This document shows positions 16,271 through 25,250 of a stretch of DNA of 64,000 bases, one piece after another. A model generated the notes under the pieces. That model was not told the origin of the DNA, ran no database searches, and saw only the letters and a program-made list of their open reading frames with translations. The stretch's first letter is position 1, and every line of letters starts with the position of its first letter. The DNA lies in NCBI GenBank assembly GCA_035560235.1, contig DATMAG010000065.1:62001-126000 (forward strand), written 5' to 3'. The position numbers were made by a program, and so were the translations under genes. Source of the stretch: DASRDU01 sp035560235. Its GTDB lineage: Bacteria; Acidobacteriota; Blastocatellia; RBC074.

Positions 16271-17593
16271 ATGAGCCTCCGTCTCAAATTCATTCTCTAC
16301 CTGATCGTCACGCATCTGCTCTTTGCGCTGACCGCCGTGTACCTGCTCTGGCAGCGCAGTCTGTGGCTGCTCGCGTTTGAAGCGGCGTTTGTCATTTCGC
16401 TGGCTGTCGGCGTCAAACTCATCCGCGACCTGTTCGGCACGCTCGAACTGATCAATACCGGCGCGCAGTTCATCAGTGACGGCGATTTCACGGCGCGCTT
16501 TGTCGAGGTCGGGCAGCCGGAGATGGATCAGCTTGTCACGATCTACAACCGGATGATTGATCACCTGCGCGAGGAGCGGACGCGGCTGCAGGAGCAGAAC
16601 TACTTTCTCGACCGGATTCTGAATGCTTCACCGGCGGGCATCATCACGCTCGATTTCGATGACCGCATTGCCCTGCTCAATCCGAGCGCGGCGCGCATGC
16701 TGGAGATGCTTTTTCAAATGCCGGGCAGCGAACTCGTCGGGAAACAGCTCGCGGAACTGCACACCTCATTCACCGAGGAACTCAGCCGGCTCGCAACGGG
16801 CGAATCGAAAGTCATTCACCTGCTCGGTCGCCGTCGCGTGAAATGCCACCGGTCGCAGTTTCTCGATCGCGGCTTTCCGCGCGGCTTTCTGCTGATGGAA
16901 GAACTGACCGAAGAGCTGCGGCAGTCGGAAAAGACCGCGTATGAAAAGCTGATTCGCCTGATGTCGCACGAAGTCAACAACACTGTCGGCGCGTCGAATT
17001 CCCTGCTCCATTCGTGCCTGCATTACAGCAGTCAGATCAGAACCGAAGATCGCCACGATTTCGAAACGGCGCTCGGCGTGGTGATTTCGCGCACTGATCA
17101 GTTGAATGCCTTTATGCGCAGCTTTGCCGATGTCGCGCGGCTGCCTGCGCCGAAGCTGCAGCCGTGCGATGTGCTGAAGCTGCTCGAGAACACCGCGTGG
17201 CTGATGAAATCGGAATGCGAGCGGCGGCGAATCGAATGGCAATGGAACGTGCAGGACGCGCCGGGCCTGATTCTGATGGACCGGGTGCAGATGGAACAGG
17301 TCTTCGTCAACATCTGCAAAAACGCGCTGGAAGCGATTGGCGAGGATGGCTGCATCACCGTGCGTTCCGGCAGCAAAAACGGCAGAAGCTTTGTGACAAT
17401 TGAAGACACCGGCTGCGGTCTGAGCGCGGAAGTAAAGGAGCATCTGTTCACGCCCTTTTTCAGCACAAAGGAGAACGGTCAGGGCATCGGCCTGACAATG
17501 GTGCAGGAGATTCTCGACGGACATCAGTTCGATTTCTCGCTCGACAGCGAACCGGGCGCGCCGACGCGATTTACCATCTGGTTCAATCGCTGA
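16271..17593 (+). CDS. Sensor histidine kinase (NtrB-like)
   Basis: A 440-residue membrane kinase, taking ATG 16271 as start since upstream Met codons lie in repeat island F. Two closely spaced helices (residues 4-25 and 28-50) leave almost no periplasmic loop, so it senses within the membrane or cytoplasm. A HAMP-like linker, a PAS domain (ILNASPAGIITLDFDDRI, about 115-220), a HisKA-type box RLMSHEVNNTVGA with the phospho-His, and a HATPase domain (NICKNALEAI, DTGCGL, GQGIGLTMV) follow. The HEVNN box resembles NtrB more than EnvZ-type kinases, which fits its NtrC-type partner. It ends the exporter operon. Confidence 0.92.
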   Translation: MSLRLKFILYLIVTHLLFALTAVYLLWQRSLWLLAFEAAFVISLAVGVKLIRDLFGTLELINTGAQFISDGDFTARFVEVGQPEMDQLVTIYNRMIDHLREERTRLQEQNYFLDRILNASPAGIITLDFDDRIALLNPSAARMLEMLFQMPGSELVGKQLAELHTSFTEELSRLATGESKVIHLLGRRRVKCHRSQFLDRGFPRGFLLMEELTEELRQSEKTAYEKLIRLMSHEVNNTVGASNSLLHSCLHYSSQIRTEDRHDFETALGVVISRTDQLNAFMRSFADVARLPAPKLQPCDVLKLLENTAWLMKSECERRRIEWQWNVQDAPGLILMDRVQMEQVFVNICKNALEAIGEDGCITVRSGSKNGRSFVTIEDTGCGLSAEVKEHLFTPFFSTKENGQGIGLTMVQEILDGHQFDFSLDSEPGAPTRFTIWFNR

Positions 17594-17756
17594 TTTCACG
17601 GTTCATCCCCGGCGCGGCTCAGATCAGCTTACAGCCTGGGCAATGCTCTGCTACAGTTGATCAGGGCACTCTCAGGGGTTCGCTTGAAACCTCGGAATGG
17701 CCACGCTGCCGCCGCACATCAACATGCCTGAAGCCATCGTGCTGCCAGTCAGTCAG

Positions 17757-17779
17757 GCTTATCTCGGCAGAGGATAAGC
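17757..17779 (+). other. Hairpin just upstream of the aminotransferase gene
   Basis: GCTTATC and GATAAGC form a 7-bp stem with a 9-nt loop, ending about 16 nt before the start codon and next to the AGAAAGGA ribosome-binding site. It may reduce translation or be incidental. Confidence 0.35.
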
Positions 17780-17795
17780 AGAAAGGAATCACCCG

Positions 17796-19184
17796 ATGAA
17801 TCCCGCGTCAGAACCGGCGAAGACAAACGCCTGGCGCGCCGAAGCCGCGAAGTCGAAGGCGCTCTATCAGCGCGCCTGTCAGGTGATGCCCGGCGGCAAT
17901 TCGCGCCACTCGATTGCGCTCGCGCCTTATCCGATCTATGCCCGCAGCGGGCGTGGCTGTCGCATTACTGACGTCGAAGGCGAGGAGCGGATTGATTTCC
18001 TCAACAACTTCACCTCGCTGATTCGCGGCCACGCCGATCCGCAGGTGACGCGGGCGGTTCACGAACGCATTGACCTAGGCACGGCCTTTACGATGCCGAC
18101 CGAAGCCGATGTCGAACTGGCGGAACTGATCGCCGGGCGCGTGCCCTACATCGAACAGTTGCGCTTCTGCAATTCGGGCAGCGAGGCCGTGATGCTCACC
18201 ATCAAGGCGGCGCGCGCGTTTACGGGCAGACACAAGATCGCCAAATTCGAGGGCGCGTATCACGGCATTTACGATTACGTGCAGGTCAGCGAAGGCTCAA
18301 CGCCTGATGTGTGGGGCGAGGCTGCACGGCCCGCGCCGGTGCTTGAAGCCGGGATGCCGCCGAGCCTGGCCGAAGATGTGATCGTGCTGCCCTGGAATAA
18401 TTTCAAGGCCTGCGAAGCGCTCATCAAAGCGCATCAGGAGCAGCTTGCGGCAGTGATTGTTGACGCGCTGCCGGTCGGCATCGGAATGATTGCGCCGCAG
18501 CCGGGCTTCATTGAATTTCTGCGCGAGATTACCGAACGGCACGGCATTCTGTTTATCGCGGACGAAGTGCTGACCTTCCGGCTGTCATATCACGGCGCGA
18601 TGAGCCCGCACGGCATTCGTCCCGATCTGACCGCGCTCGGCAAGATCATCGGCGGCGGTTTTCCGGTCGGCGCGGTCGGCGGCTCGCGTGAAGCGATGTC
18701 GGTCTTTGATCACACAGGCAAACTGAAAGTTCATCACGGCGGCACGTACAACGCCAATCCGGTGACGATGACGGCGGGGCTTCAGACAATGCGGCTGATG
18801 ACCGAAGCTGAATACGAGCGATTAAATCGAATGGGCGATTACATCCGTCACGGCCTGCGTGAAATGCTCGGTGAACGCGGCATTCCGGCAGTGGTGAACG
18901 GCGCGGGGTCGCTCTTTCTGGCCGTGCTGACCGATCAGGAACTGACCGACTATCGCTCGCTGATCGGTTCATATTCCCGAACGAATCCCACAGCCGTACC
19001 GCTCTGTCATGAACTGCTCGCGCGCGGCATCATCACCTCGCCGCGCGGCATCTTCGGCTGCCTCTCAACGCCGATGACCGAAGCGGAACTTGACGCTTTC
19101 GTGGCGGCGCTCGATGAATCGCTGACGGCGCTGAATCAGCAGGCTGGAACTCAGCTTCCCCTGAATCAGGACTTCGCCATGTAG
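17796..19184 (+). CDS. Class III PLP aminotransferase, glutamate-1-semialdehyde aminomutase-like
   Basis: A 462-residue cytoplasmic fold-type I PLP enzyme. LNNFTSLIRGHADP, RFCNSGSEAVMLTIKAARAFTGR, KFEGAYHGIYD, IADEVLTFR (Asp binding the PLP ring nitrogen) and the Schiff-base Lys in TALGKIIGGGFPVGAVGG are all present. The body resembles HemL (GSA aminomutase), but it lacks the strictly conserved HemL DEV..GFR form and is longer (about 430 is usual). A transaminase or aminomutase on another substrate is therefore likely. It stands alone, ending at a shared terminator. Confidence 0.85.
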   Translation: MNPASEPAKTNAWRAEAAKSKALYQRACQVMPGGNSRHSIALAPYPIYARSGRGCRITDVEGEERIDFLNNFTSLIRGHADPQVTRAVHERIDLGTAFTMPTEADVELAELIAGRVPYIEQLRFCNSGSEAVMLTIKAARAFTGRHKIAKFEGAYHGIYDYVQVSEGSTPDVWGEAARPAPVLEAGMPPSLAEDVIVLPWNNFKACEALIKAHQEQLAAVIVDALPVGIGMIAPQPGFIEFLREITERHGILFIADEVLTFRLSYHGAMSPHGIRPDLTALGKIIGGGFPVGAVGGSREAMSVFDHTGKLKVHHGGTYNANPVTMTAGLQTMRLMTEAEYERLNRMGDYIRHGLREMLGERGIPAVVNGAGSLFLAVLTDQELTDYRSLIGSYSRTNPTAVPLCHELLARGIITSPRGIFGCLSTPMTEAELDAFVAALDESLTALNQQAGTQLPLNQDFAM

Positions 19185-19190
19185 AATGAA

Positions 19191-19234
19191 AATAAAGATG
19201 GGCTTCAGATGATCATCCGAAGCCCGTCTTTATT
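19191..19234. terminator. Bidirectional terminator between aminotransferase and CcsA genes
   Basis: The stem AATAAAGA-GGGCTTC pairs with GAAGCCC-TCTTTATT around an 11-12 nt loop (one unpaired base on each side). The A/T outer arm gives a T-rich tail in both directions, serving the convergent genes on either side. Confidence 0.85.
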
Positions 19235-19251
19235 GATGATTTGTGCTGAGC

Positions 19252-20868
19252 CTAATCCAGACGTCCGGCGTATGAATGCAGGCCCGGCAGCAGATAGCTC
19301 ACGCCCAGGTAGGTGAAGATTACAAGCAGGAAGCCGACGAGCGCAAAGTAGGCGCTGCGGCGTCCGGCCCAGCCGTGCGAGACGCGCGTGTGCAGGTAGC
19401 CGAGATAGGCGAGCCACGCGACCAGCGCACCAGTCTCCTTCGGATCCCAGCCCCAGTAACGGCCCCACGATTCGTTGGCCCAGATCGCGCCCGTCACGAG
19501 CAGAATCAGCAGTCCGGCAGTAGCCAGCCCGACGGTCTTGTAAATCAGACTGTCGAGCCGTTCGATTGAAGGCAGGCTTGCGCGCAGTTTCTCGGTGCGG
19601 AAGCTGAAGAGCGCGATGAAGAGCGTGAGCACGAACGCCGTAATCAGGCCGGAGACTTCGACCGGATGCGCCCGCGTGTCGAGCGTCAGCTGACTGCCCA
19701 TCGCATTCAGCCACTGCGCGCCCTCCTGCACCAGTTGCGGCACAGGCATCTTTGCCGCTTCCATGCCGCTTGCATTGGCCAGCCACTTGCCGAGCGAATG
19801 GTACTGATCGCTGCCGACCAGCGCACCCAGGTTGTGCAGGTTCTTCACCTGATAGAATAAGGTCGCAATTCCGGCGGCCTGCGACACAAGCGAGGCGCGC
19901 AGCGCGTAATGTCCGAAGCGGCGCATCTGCTGGTCACCCCTGAAGTGATACACCAGAAAACAGACTGCCGTCGCCAGCAGCAGCACAATCGTCACCGTCA
20001 CCAGAATGCCCACGCCTGCCACCGGCACCTTCAGACCCCTGACGAACGAGACGTTATGCCCGTCAGTGATGACCGGATTCATGCGGTAACTGAGCGTGAA
20101 GAGCGAGTACGAGTTGCTGAAAAAGATAAATCCGAAGACGGTGAAGAGCGTCGTGAAGATGCCCATTGATTCAGGCTTCACGCCGTCCTTGAGCAGGAAC
20201 ATCACCGCAATCGCAAAGCTCACGAGCGAGATGCCGTAGCTGATCGAAGCCACGCCGACGTGAATCGGGCGCCAGTAACTGTCGAGCACCGGCGGCAGGC
20301 TGATGATCTCGTTGCCGATGAAGATTGCCTGAAACAGCACCAGCGTCGCCAGCGAGAGCGATGCCGCGCCCAGAAAACGCGCGCCCTGCCGGTGTTCGAT
20401 CAGCAGCGTCGTCAATGCCGCGCCGAACGCAAACGCCAGCGAAAGGTCATAGAGATGCTGAAACGGAATGTAGCTGAAGAACCAGAGCTGATGATACACG
20501 CCGTTCATATCAGTCATCCGCTTCCAGTTCTCAAGCTCGCCCGACGTGATCCAGCGCATAAACCACGCCGACATGTTGAAGAAGAACCCGAGCGAGGCGA
20601 TCCACAGCCCGGCCTTCTGCAACCCCCTGATCGGCGCGTACAGATTGGTCAGATGAAAGGCGGCGGCGAAGATGTAACAGAGCACCGCCAGCACGATCAG
20701 CCCGGCATCATCGAAGAATTTGTTCGGGCCGTAAGTTCTGCGCGCAATCACCATCAGCGCCACGCCGACGAGCGGCAGAATGACGTGCAGGTAATTGAAC
20801 AGGGCCGGACGCTTCAGTTCGATCTCGGAAACGTCCGCGACATTCATTGATTTGACTGCCTGACTCAT
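19252..20868 (-). CDS. ccsA: Cytochrome c biogenesis protein CcsA/ResC
   Basis: A 538-residue polytopic membrane protein of the System II heme-export/ligation complex. The WWD heme-binding motif is clear near the C-terminus (WGRYWGWDPKETGALVAWLAY), and conserved His residues occur in flanking helices. It is longer than the usual about 300-400-residue CcsA because of an N-terminal set of extra helices (residues 20-300). It is transcribed after resB with repeat island B between them. The pair attaches heme to apocytochromes c on the outer face of the membrane. No thiol oxidoreductase is adjacent; a TlpA-like one lies at 39.2 kb. Confidence 0.93.
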   Translation of the reverse strand: MSQAVKSMNVADVSEIELKRPALFNYLHVILPLVGVALMVIARRTYGPNKFFDDAGLIVLAVLCYIFAAAFHLTNLYAPIRGLQKAGLWIASLGFFFNMSAWFMRWITSGELENWKRMTDMNGVYHQLWFFSYIPFQHLYDLSLAFAFGAALTTLLIEHRQGARFLGAASLSLATLVLFQAIFIGNEIISLPPVLDSYWRPIHVGVASISYGISLVSFAIAVMFLLKDGVKPESMGIFTTLFTVFGFIFFSNSYSLFTLSYRMNPVITDGHNVSFVRGLKVPVAGVGILVTVTIVLLLATAVCFLVYHFRGDQQMRRFGHYALRASLVSQAAGIATLFYQVKNLHNLGALVGSDQYHSLGKWLANASGMEAAKMPVPQLVQEGAQWLNAMGSQLTLDTRAHPVEVSGLITAFVLTLFIALFSFRTEKLRASLPSIERLDSLIYKTVGLATAGLLILLVTGAIWANESWGRYWGWDPKETGALVAWLAYLGYLHTRVSHGWAGRRSAYFALVGFLLVIFTYLGVSYLLPGLHSYAGRLD

Positions 20869-20880
20869 AATCTTTCCCCC

Positions 20881-20980
20881 GTTGTCAGTTGTCCGTTGTC
20901 AGTCGTCCGTTGTCAGTTGTCAGCAGCGGGTAAATTTGACGCCGGATCTGCCACTGACAACGGACAACGGACAACGGACA
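20881..20980. repeat. Inverted-repeat island B built from ACAACGG heptamers
   Basis: A 16-bp perfect inverted repeat (20888-20903 / 20953-20968) lies within longer arms made of alternating TGTCAGT and TGTCCGT units on the left and ACAACGG units on the right. It fills the 116-bp gap between resB and ccsA. It uses the same heptamer as island A at 12.1 kb. Confidence 0.8.
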
Positions 20981-20984
20981 ACCT

Positions 20985-22493
20985 TTATGCCGTCCGCGGC
21001 TCACGAATGCGGGCCGCAATCTTTTTCACTCGATCCTCAAAGCCGAGGCGGTTGCGATTGGCATCGCCGCCGAGATGAACCTTTCCGTCCTCGACCACGA
21101 TCCAGAGCCGCTGATGCGCGAACAGAAACGTCGCGAGCAGCGCCGCGCCGAGCAGCGCTGAGCCAATGTAAAAAACAGTCGAGCCGGGATCGTACTGGAT
21201 CGAAAGCATGTGAGCGGCTGAAACCTTCTCGAAATCCTTCAGCACAAACTGCGTGCCGCCCAGGTTCTGCACCGAGGTCTTCAGAAACGGTGCGCTCTCC
21301 AGCCGGTTGATGAAGGCCTGATTGAAGGCCCAGGCTTCGCGCCGTTCGCCGTTCGGGCTGATTACTTCGAGATGCGCCGCCGGGTTGTTGTATTCGCCCG
21401 AAGCGAGGCCGACTCTGCCGCTGCGATCAATCTGTGCGTCGCAGAGGAATTCGACGTAACGCACCTTTGTCCCGTCAGCGAGCTTTGTTTCGCCATTGCG
21501 ATTGATTGCGATGTTCTGCTGTCCCTGGCCGGAGGGCGGGTTGTAATCCAGCACGATTGAACGCGCGCTGCCGACCTGCTGAAACGAGGCCTGGAAGAAC
21601 CGGTAGCCGCGAAAATCATACGGCTTGTTCATGTGAATCAGCGCCTCTTCGACCCTGCCTGTCTCCTTATCCCTGAGGCGCACCTTCGTCAGCCAGTCGA
21701 GCGTGTTGGGCGTTTCGATGCCCTTGTTTTTGTCAATCAGCCGCTGCTGAATGTCCAGGCATTCGACTTCAAAGGGCAGGTTCAGATCAATCGACCTGAC
21801 CTCGCCCAGGTCAAAGACCTGCTTCATCATCTGATTCTCGACCTTGCCCGGTTCGAGCCACATCCCGCCCGTCACGCCGCGCGTCGAAGTCAGAAATCCG
21901 CCGAGAAAGATCGTCAGCAGCCCGGCGTGAATGTAATAAGCTCCGAGCCGGTTCCACGTTCCCTTTTCTGCGAAGATCGTCGTCTGGTTTTCGTCTTCGG
22001 TGATCCTGGTTTTGAAGCCCTGCGCGCGCGCGGCCTTTGCGGCGCGTTCGACGAGTTCCCTGCGGCTCGTCTTCGGCGCTTCAACCAGATCTTTGACCTT
22101 CTGGCTCTGAGCAAACGTCGGCGAGGCTTTCAGCTTCTTGCGCCGGATGTTCATCCAGGTCTTCGGAAAGTAATCAATCGAAGCGAGGATGATGTTCAGG
22201 CTCAGCACCAGCAGCAGCAGGTTGAAGTACCAGACGTGATAAATATTGAAGAACCCCAGGCTGCCGTAAACCAGCCGTTCAGCCGGGGTCAGTTTCGCAT
22301 AATAGTCGCGGAAGGTTTCCAGTTCCTGCTGCTGAATCAGCATCCCGATCATCGCAAAGACGATCAGGATTACCAGCAGCACGACCCCGAAGGGCACCGA
22401 GCTGATGAATCCGAGAAAACGATCAATGATTGAAACGCCTGGTGCGGTCTTCGCCTGAGGCGCAGCTTCAGTTATCTCTTTCGAAGTTGCCAT
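20985..22493 (-). CDS. resB: Cytochrome c biogenesis protein ResB/Ccs1
   Basis: A 502-residue System II partner of CcsA. Helices lie at about 25-50 (VPFGVVLLVILIVFAMIGMLI), 75-100 (NIYHVWYFNLLLLVLSLNIILAS) and 190-210 (YYIHAGLLTIFLGGFLTS). A large periplasmic domain follows (about 215-440), with a last helix near 455-475 and a cytoplasmic tail. The RFLGFISSVPFG start and W..NRLGAY motif are typical of ResB. It is the first gene of the resB-ccsA unit. Confidence 0.92.
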   Translation of the reverse strand: MATSKEITEAAPQAKTAPGVSIIDRFLGFISSVPFGVVLLVILIVFAMIGMLIQQQELETFRDYYAKLTPAERLVYGSLGFFNIYHVWYFNLLLLVLSLNIILASIDYFPKTWMNIRRKKLKASPTFAQSQKVKDLVEAPKTSRRELVERAAKAARAQGFKTRITEDENQTTIFAEKGTWNRLGAYYIHAGLLTIFLGGFLTSTRGVTGGMWLEPGKVENQMMKQVFDLGEVRSIDLNLPFEVECLDIQQRLIDKNKGIETPNTLDWLTKVRLRDKETGRVEEALIHMNKPYDFRGYRFFQASFQQVGSARSIVLDYNPPSGQGQQNIAINRNGETKLADGTKVRYVEFLCDAQIDRSGRVGLASGEYNNPAAHLEVISPNGERREAWAFNQAFINRLESAPFLKTSVQNLGGTQFVLKDFEKVSAAHMLSIQYDPGSTVFYIGSALLGAALLATFLFAHQRLWIVVEDGKVHLGGDANRNRLGFEDRVKKIAARIREPRTA

Positions 22494-22845
22494 AGAACAG
22501 CTTTCAGTAAGCTTCCTGTCATTCCGGGATCAAAGGTGGTATCCGGTTCTTCGGGAGCGATTTTCAGTGCGTGGCAGACGGCAGTTTACCAGGCCGACCC
22601 ACGGCTTGCAACCGCCTCCTGGGAGGGCGGGCCTCGCTGAACCTTCGCCAACAATAAACTCAGCCTGGCGAGATGCTCGCGCTCCCGGAGTACCGATTTT
22701 CCCAGAGAAGCCTGCGGCGCGCAGTGACTCAGGTCACAGGGTCACGTTTCAGAATATTCACAGGGACTTGAAACAATCCTTTCACGCCGTGAAAATGCCC
22801 GCTGACCGCAATCATCTGAGAACCATACAACAGAAAAGAACCCTG
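22494..22845. other. Intergenic region between resB and the lipoprotein gene
   Basis: A 352-bp divergent promoter region without a credible gene. It contains the inverted repeat GTGAC-TCAG-GTCAC (22724-22737) followed at once by a further GGTCAC unit, so three GTSAC half-sites in about 25 bp, a possible operator. A GC-rich patch (22610-22690) has GGCGAG/CTCGC self-complementarity. No thiamine-type or other known riboswitch pattern was recognised. Confidence 0.4.
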
Positions 22846-24081
22846 ATGACCGTAAAACGCCCTGCCCTGCTCCTGCTGCTCCTGCTGACATTTTCCGCCT
22901 GTCGTCAGTCGCCGCCTGACGCGCGGCTGACGCTCACGCCCGAGCAGTTTGCCGCTGCCCGCTGGGAAGACATTCTCGCCCGCGCGCGCGGCACAACGGT
23001 CAATTTCGGAATGTGGGCGGGCGATGAAGGCCGCAACCGCTACTTTCAGGGCGCGGTGGCCGAGACGCTCAAACGGCAGTACGACATCACGCTCCGCATC
23101 GTCCCGAACAGCGACGTGGCCGAAGCCGTCAACAAGCTGCTCAACGAAAAGGGCGCGGGCAAAACGAGCAACGGTTCAGTTGATTTCATCTGGATCAACG
23201 GCGAGAACTTCCGCACCGCGAAACAGGCCGGAGTATTGTGGGGGCCGTTTGCCGAACGGATGCCGAACATTCGTTACTACGACGAACAGGCGCGGCAGCG
23301 CGATTTCGGGACGGCAATTGACGGGTACGAAGCCCCCTGGCAGAAAGCGCACTTTGTTTTCGCTTACGACACAGCGCGCGTGAAGGAGCCGCCGCGTTCA
23401 ATCGAAGCATTGCGCGACTGGATCAAGGCGCATCCGGGGCGCTTCACTTACATCGCGCCGCCCGATTTCACCGGCTCGGTCTTTATTCGCCATCTGCTGC
23501 TGCACTTTGGCGGCGGCGCGCAGCCGTTTCAGAGCGGATACAACGATGAACTTTACAAAAGGGCCTCAGCCGCCACAGTCGAATTTCTGAACGACATCAA
23601 ACCTTATCTCTGGCGCAGTGGCGAAACTTATCCGGCTTCACTGAAAGAGGCCGACCGGCTGTTTGCGAACAACGAAACTGACTTCACGATGAGCTACGGG
23701 CCGAGTTTCGCTTCCGAACGCATCGCGCGCGGCGAATACCCGCCGACGGTGCGCACCTTTGTTTTTGACGAAGGCACGATCGGCAACTACAGCTATCTGG
23801 CGATTCCATTCAACGCGAGCAACATTGCGGGCGCGCTCGTCGTCATCAATCATCTGATGTCGCCCGCGCACGCGATTGATCAGGCCAGGGCAATCGGGAC
23901 GCTCTTCCCGATGCGGCCCGACCGCCTCTCGCCCGAAGACAAGGCCGCCGTCGCCGCCATCCCGCTCGGCCCGGCCACGCTTTCGCTTGAGGAGCTCTCA
24001 ACTCATCAGTTGCCCGAACCCGACGCGCAGTATCTGGAACGGCTGGAAAAGGACTGGATGGAGAAAGTGCTGAGGAAATAG
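22846..24081 (+). CDS. Solute-binding lipoprotein, YnjB-like ABC importer component
   Basis: A 411-residue periplasmic binding protein. Start 22846 is chosen because a clean lipoprotein signal begins there (basic MTVKR, Leu-rich core, lipobox FSAC with Cys19-20); the frame is open upstream for another 93 codons. The mature part resembles YnjB and thiamine/iron-type binding proteins (NFGMWAGDEGRNRYF, DFIWINGENFRTAKQAG, HLLLHFGGG, AIPFNASNIAGALVVINHLMSP). It is followed 91 bp later by an ATPase gene, but the expected YnjC permease gene is missing from the locus. Confidence 0.88.
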   Translation: MTVKRPALLLLLLLTFSACRQSPPDARLTLTPEQFAAARWEDILARARGTTVNFGMWAGDEGRNRYFQGAVAETLKRQYDITLRIVPNSDVAEAVNKLLNEKGAGKTSNGSVDFIWINGENFRTAKQAGVLWGPFAERMPNIRYYDEQARQRDFGTAIDGYEAPWQKAHFVFAYDTARVKEPPRSIEALRDWIKAHPGRFTYIAPPDFTGSVFIRHLLLHFGGGAQPFQSGYNDELYKRASAATVEFLNDIKPYLWRSGETYPASLKEADRLFANNETDFTMSYGPSFASERIARGEYPPTVRTFVFDEGTIGNYSYLAIPFNASNIAGALVVINHLMSPAHAIDQARAIGTLFPMRPDRLSPEDKAAVAAIPLGPATLSLEELSTHQLPEPDAQYLERLEKDWMEKVLRK

Positions 24082-24172
24082 TGCGGAATGCCGTTGTCAG
24101 AAGCCGGGTCGAAACCCGAAGAGATGACGGTGGCCCCTTTTTTCTGCAGATCACAACTCCGCATTTCATTCA

Positions 24173-25228
24173 ATGACCACACTGCACATTGATCGCATTT
24201 CGGCGGATTACGGCACGACGCGGGTGCTGCGCGATGTTTCGCTCGACATCAGCGACGGTGAATTTGTCGCGCTGCTCGGGCCGTCGGGCTGCGGCAAGAC
24301 GACGATCCTCAAAATCATTGCCGGACTGATTCAGCCGGTCAGCGGTGATGTTCGCTTCGATGGCGAATCGGTGCTGCCGGTCGCAGCGGAGCGGCGTGGC
24401 GCGGTGATGATGTTTCAGAAACCACTGCTGTTTCCCTATCTGACCGTAGCCGAGAACGTCGCCTTCGGGCTGAAGATGCGCAAAGTGCCGAAGGCTGAAA
24501 CGCAGCGGCGCGTGAATGAAGCCCTGCGCCTGGTGCAACTGGAAGGTTATGAGAAGCGAAAGCCGAACGAGTTGTCAGGCGGGCAGGAGCAGCGCGTCTC
24601 GCTCGCACGGGCGCTCGTGACAGAGCCGCGCGTGCTGCTGCTTGACGAACCATTCTCGGCGCTCGATGAAACGTTGCGCGCCGAAATGCGGGTGCTCGTG
24701 CGCGCACTGCAGCGGCGGCTGAAGATCACGACCATCTTTGTCACCCACGATCAGGCCGAAGCCGCTGCGCTGGCTGATCGCATTGCGCTCGTGCTTGACG
24801 GTCGGATCGAACAGTTTGCCGCGCCGCGTGAATTCTACCTTGCTCCGGCCACGCCCGCCGCCGCGCAGTTCTTCGGCTGGAAGCTGATCGAAGGCAGCGC
24901 GCAGGGACATCTTTTTGAAACCTCAATCGGCAGCTTCGTGATTCCGAAGGAGAGCGCAGGCGAACTGCGACAGATGGCCTTTCGCCCTGAAAGCGTGAGC
25001 TTCAGACAGCGCGGCTTCAGGTTGCCGGCCAGCACAGCCAACAACATTACCGGCAGGATTGAATCGCTGACCGACCTCGGCACCCGCATTCGCTATCGCG
25101 TCGCGCTGCAGTCAGGCGAAGTCATCGAAGTCGAACAGGAAAATCCCGAAGCAGGAGACGAGCCGTTTGAAACCGGCGCGCAGGTGATCCTGCACATTCC
25201 CGGCCACGCCATCAGATTTTTCGGGTGA
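24173..25228 (+). CDS. ABC importer ATPase (PotA/YnjD-like, with TOBE domain)
   Basis: A 351-residue ATPase. Walker A GPSGCGKTT (about residue 39), signature LSGGQEQRVSLARAL, Walker B VLLLDEPFSALDE and switch IFVTHDQ are complete. Residues 240-351 form a regulatory TOBE-type domain (AFRPESVSFRQ, GRIESLTDLGTRIRYRV). This is the type that serves spermidine, iron or thiamine-like importers. It pairs with the preceding binding lipoprotein. No permease gene is adjacent, so the channel must be encoded elsewhere or has been lost. Confidence 0.92.
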   Translation: MTTLHIDRISADYGTTRVLRDVSLDISDGEFVALLGPSGCGKTTILKIIAGLIQPVSGDVRFDGESVLPVAAERRGAVMMFQKPLLFPYLTVAENVAFGLKMRKVPKAETQRRVNEALRLVQLEGYEKRKPNELSGGQEQRVSLARALVTEPRVLLLDEPFSALDETLRAEMRVLVRALQRRLKITTIFVTHDQAEAAALADRIALVLDGRIEQFAAPREFYLAPATPAAAQFFGWKLIEGSAQGHLFETSIGSFVIPKESAGELRQMAFRPESVSFRQRGFRLPASTANNITGRIESLTDLGTRIRYRVALQSGEVIEVEQENPEAGDEPFETGAQVILHIPGHAIRFFG

Positions 25229-25250
25229 CAAGTGAAGGAAGAGCTGATGC

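Noticed and set aside
22567..22845. 93-codon N-terminal extension of the binding lipoprotein
   Set aside because: The extension is Arg/Pro-rich shadow sequence; the lipoprotein signal starts at 22846.
22494..22845. Thiamine (TPP) riboswitch upstream of the importer lipoprotein
   Set aside because: The CTGAGA and ACCTGA core motifs of the THI element are not present.
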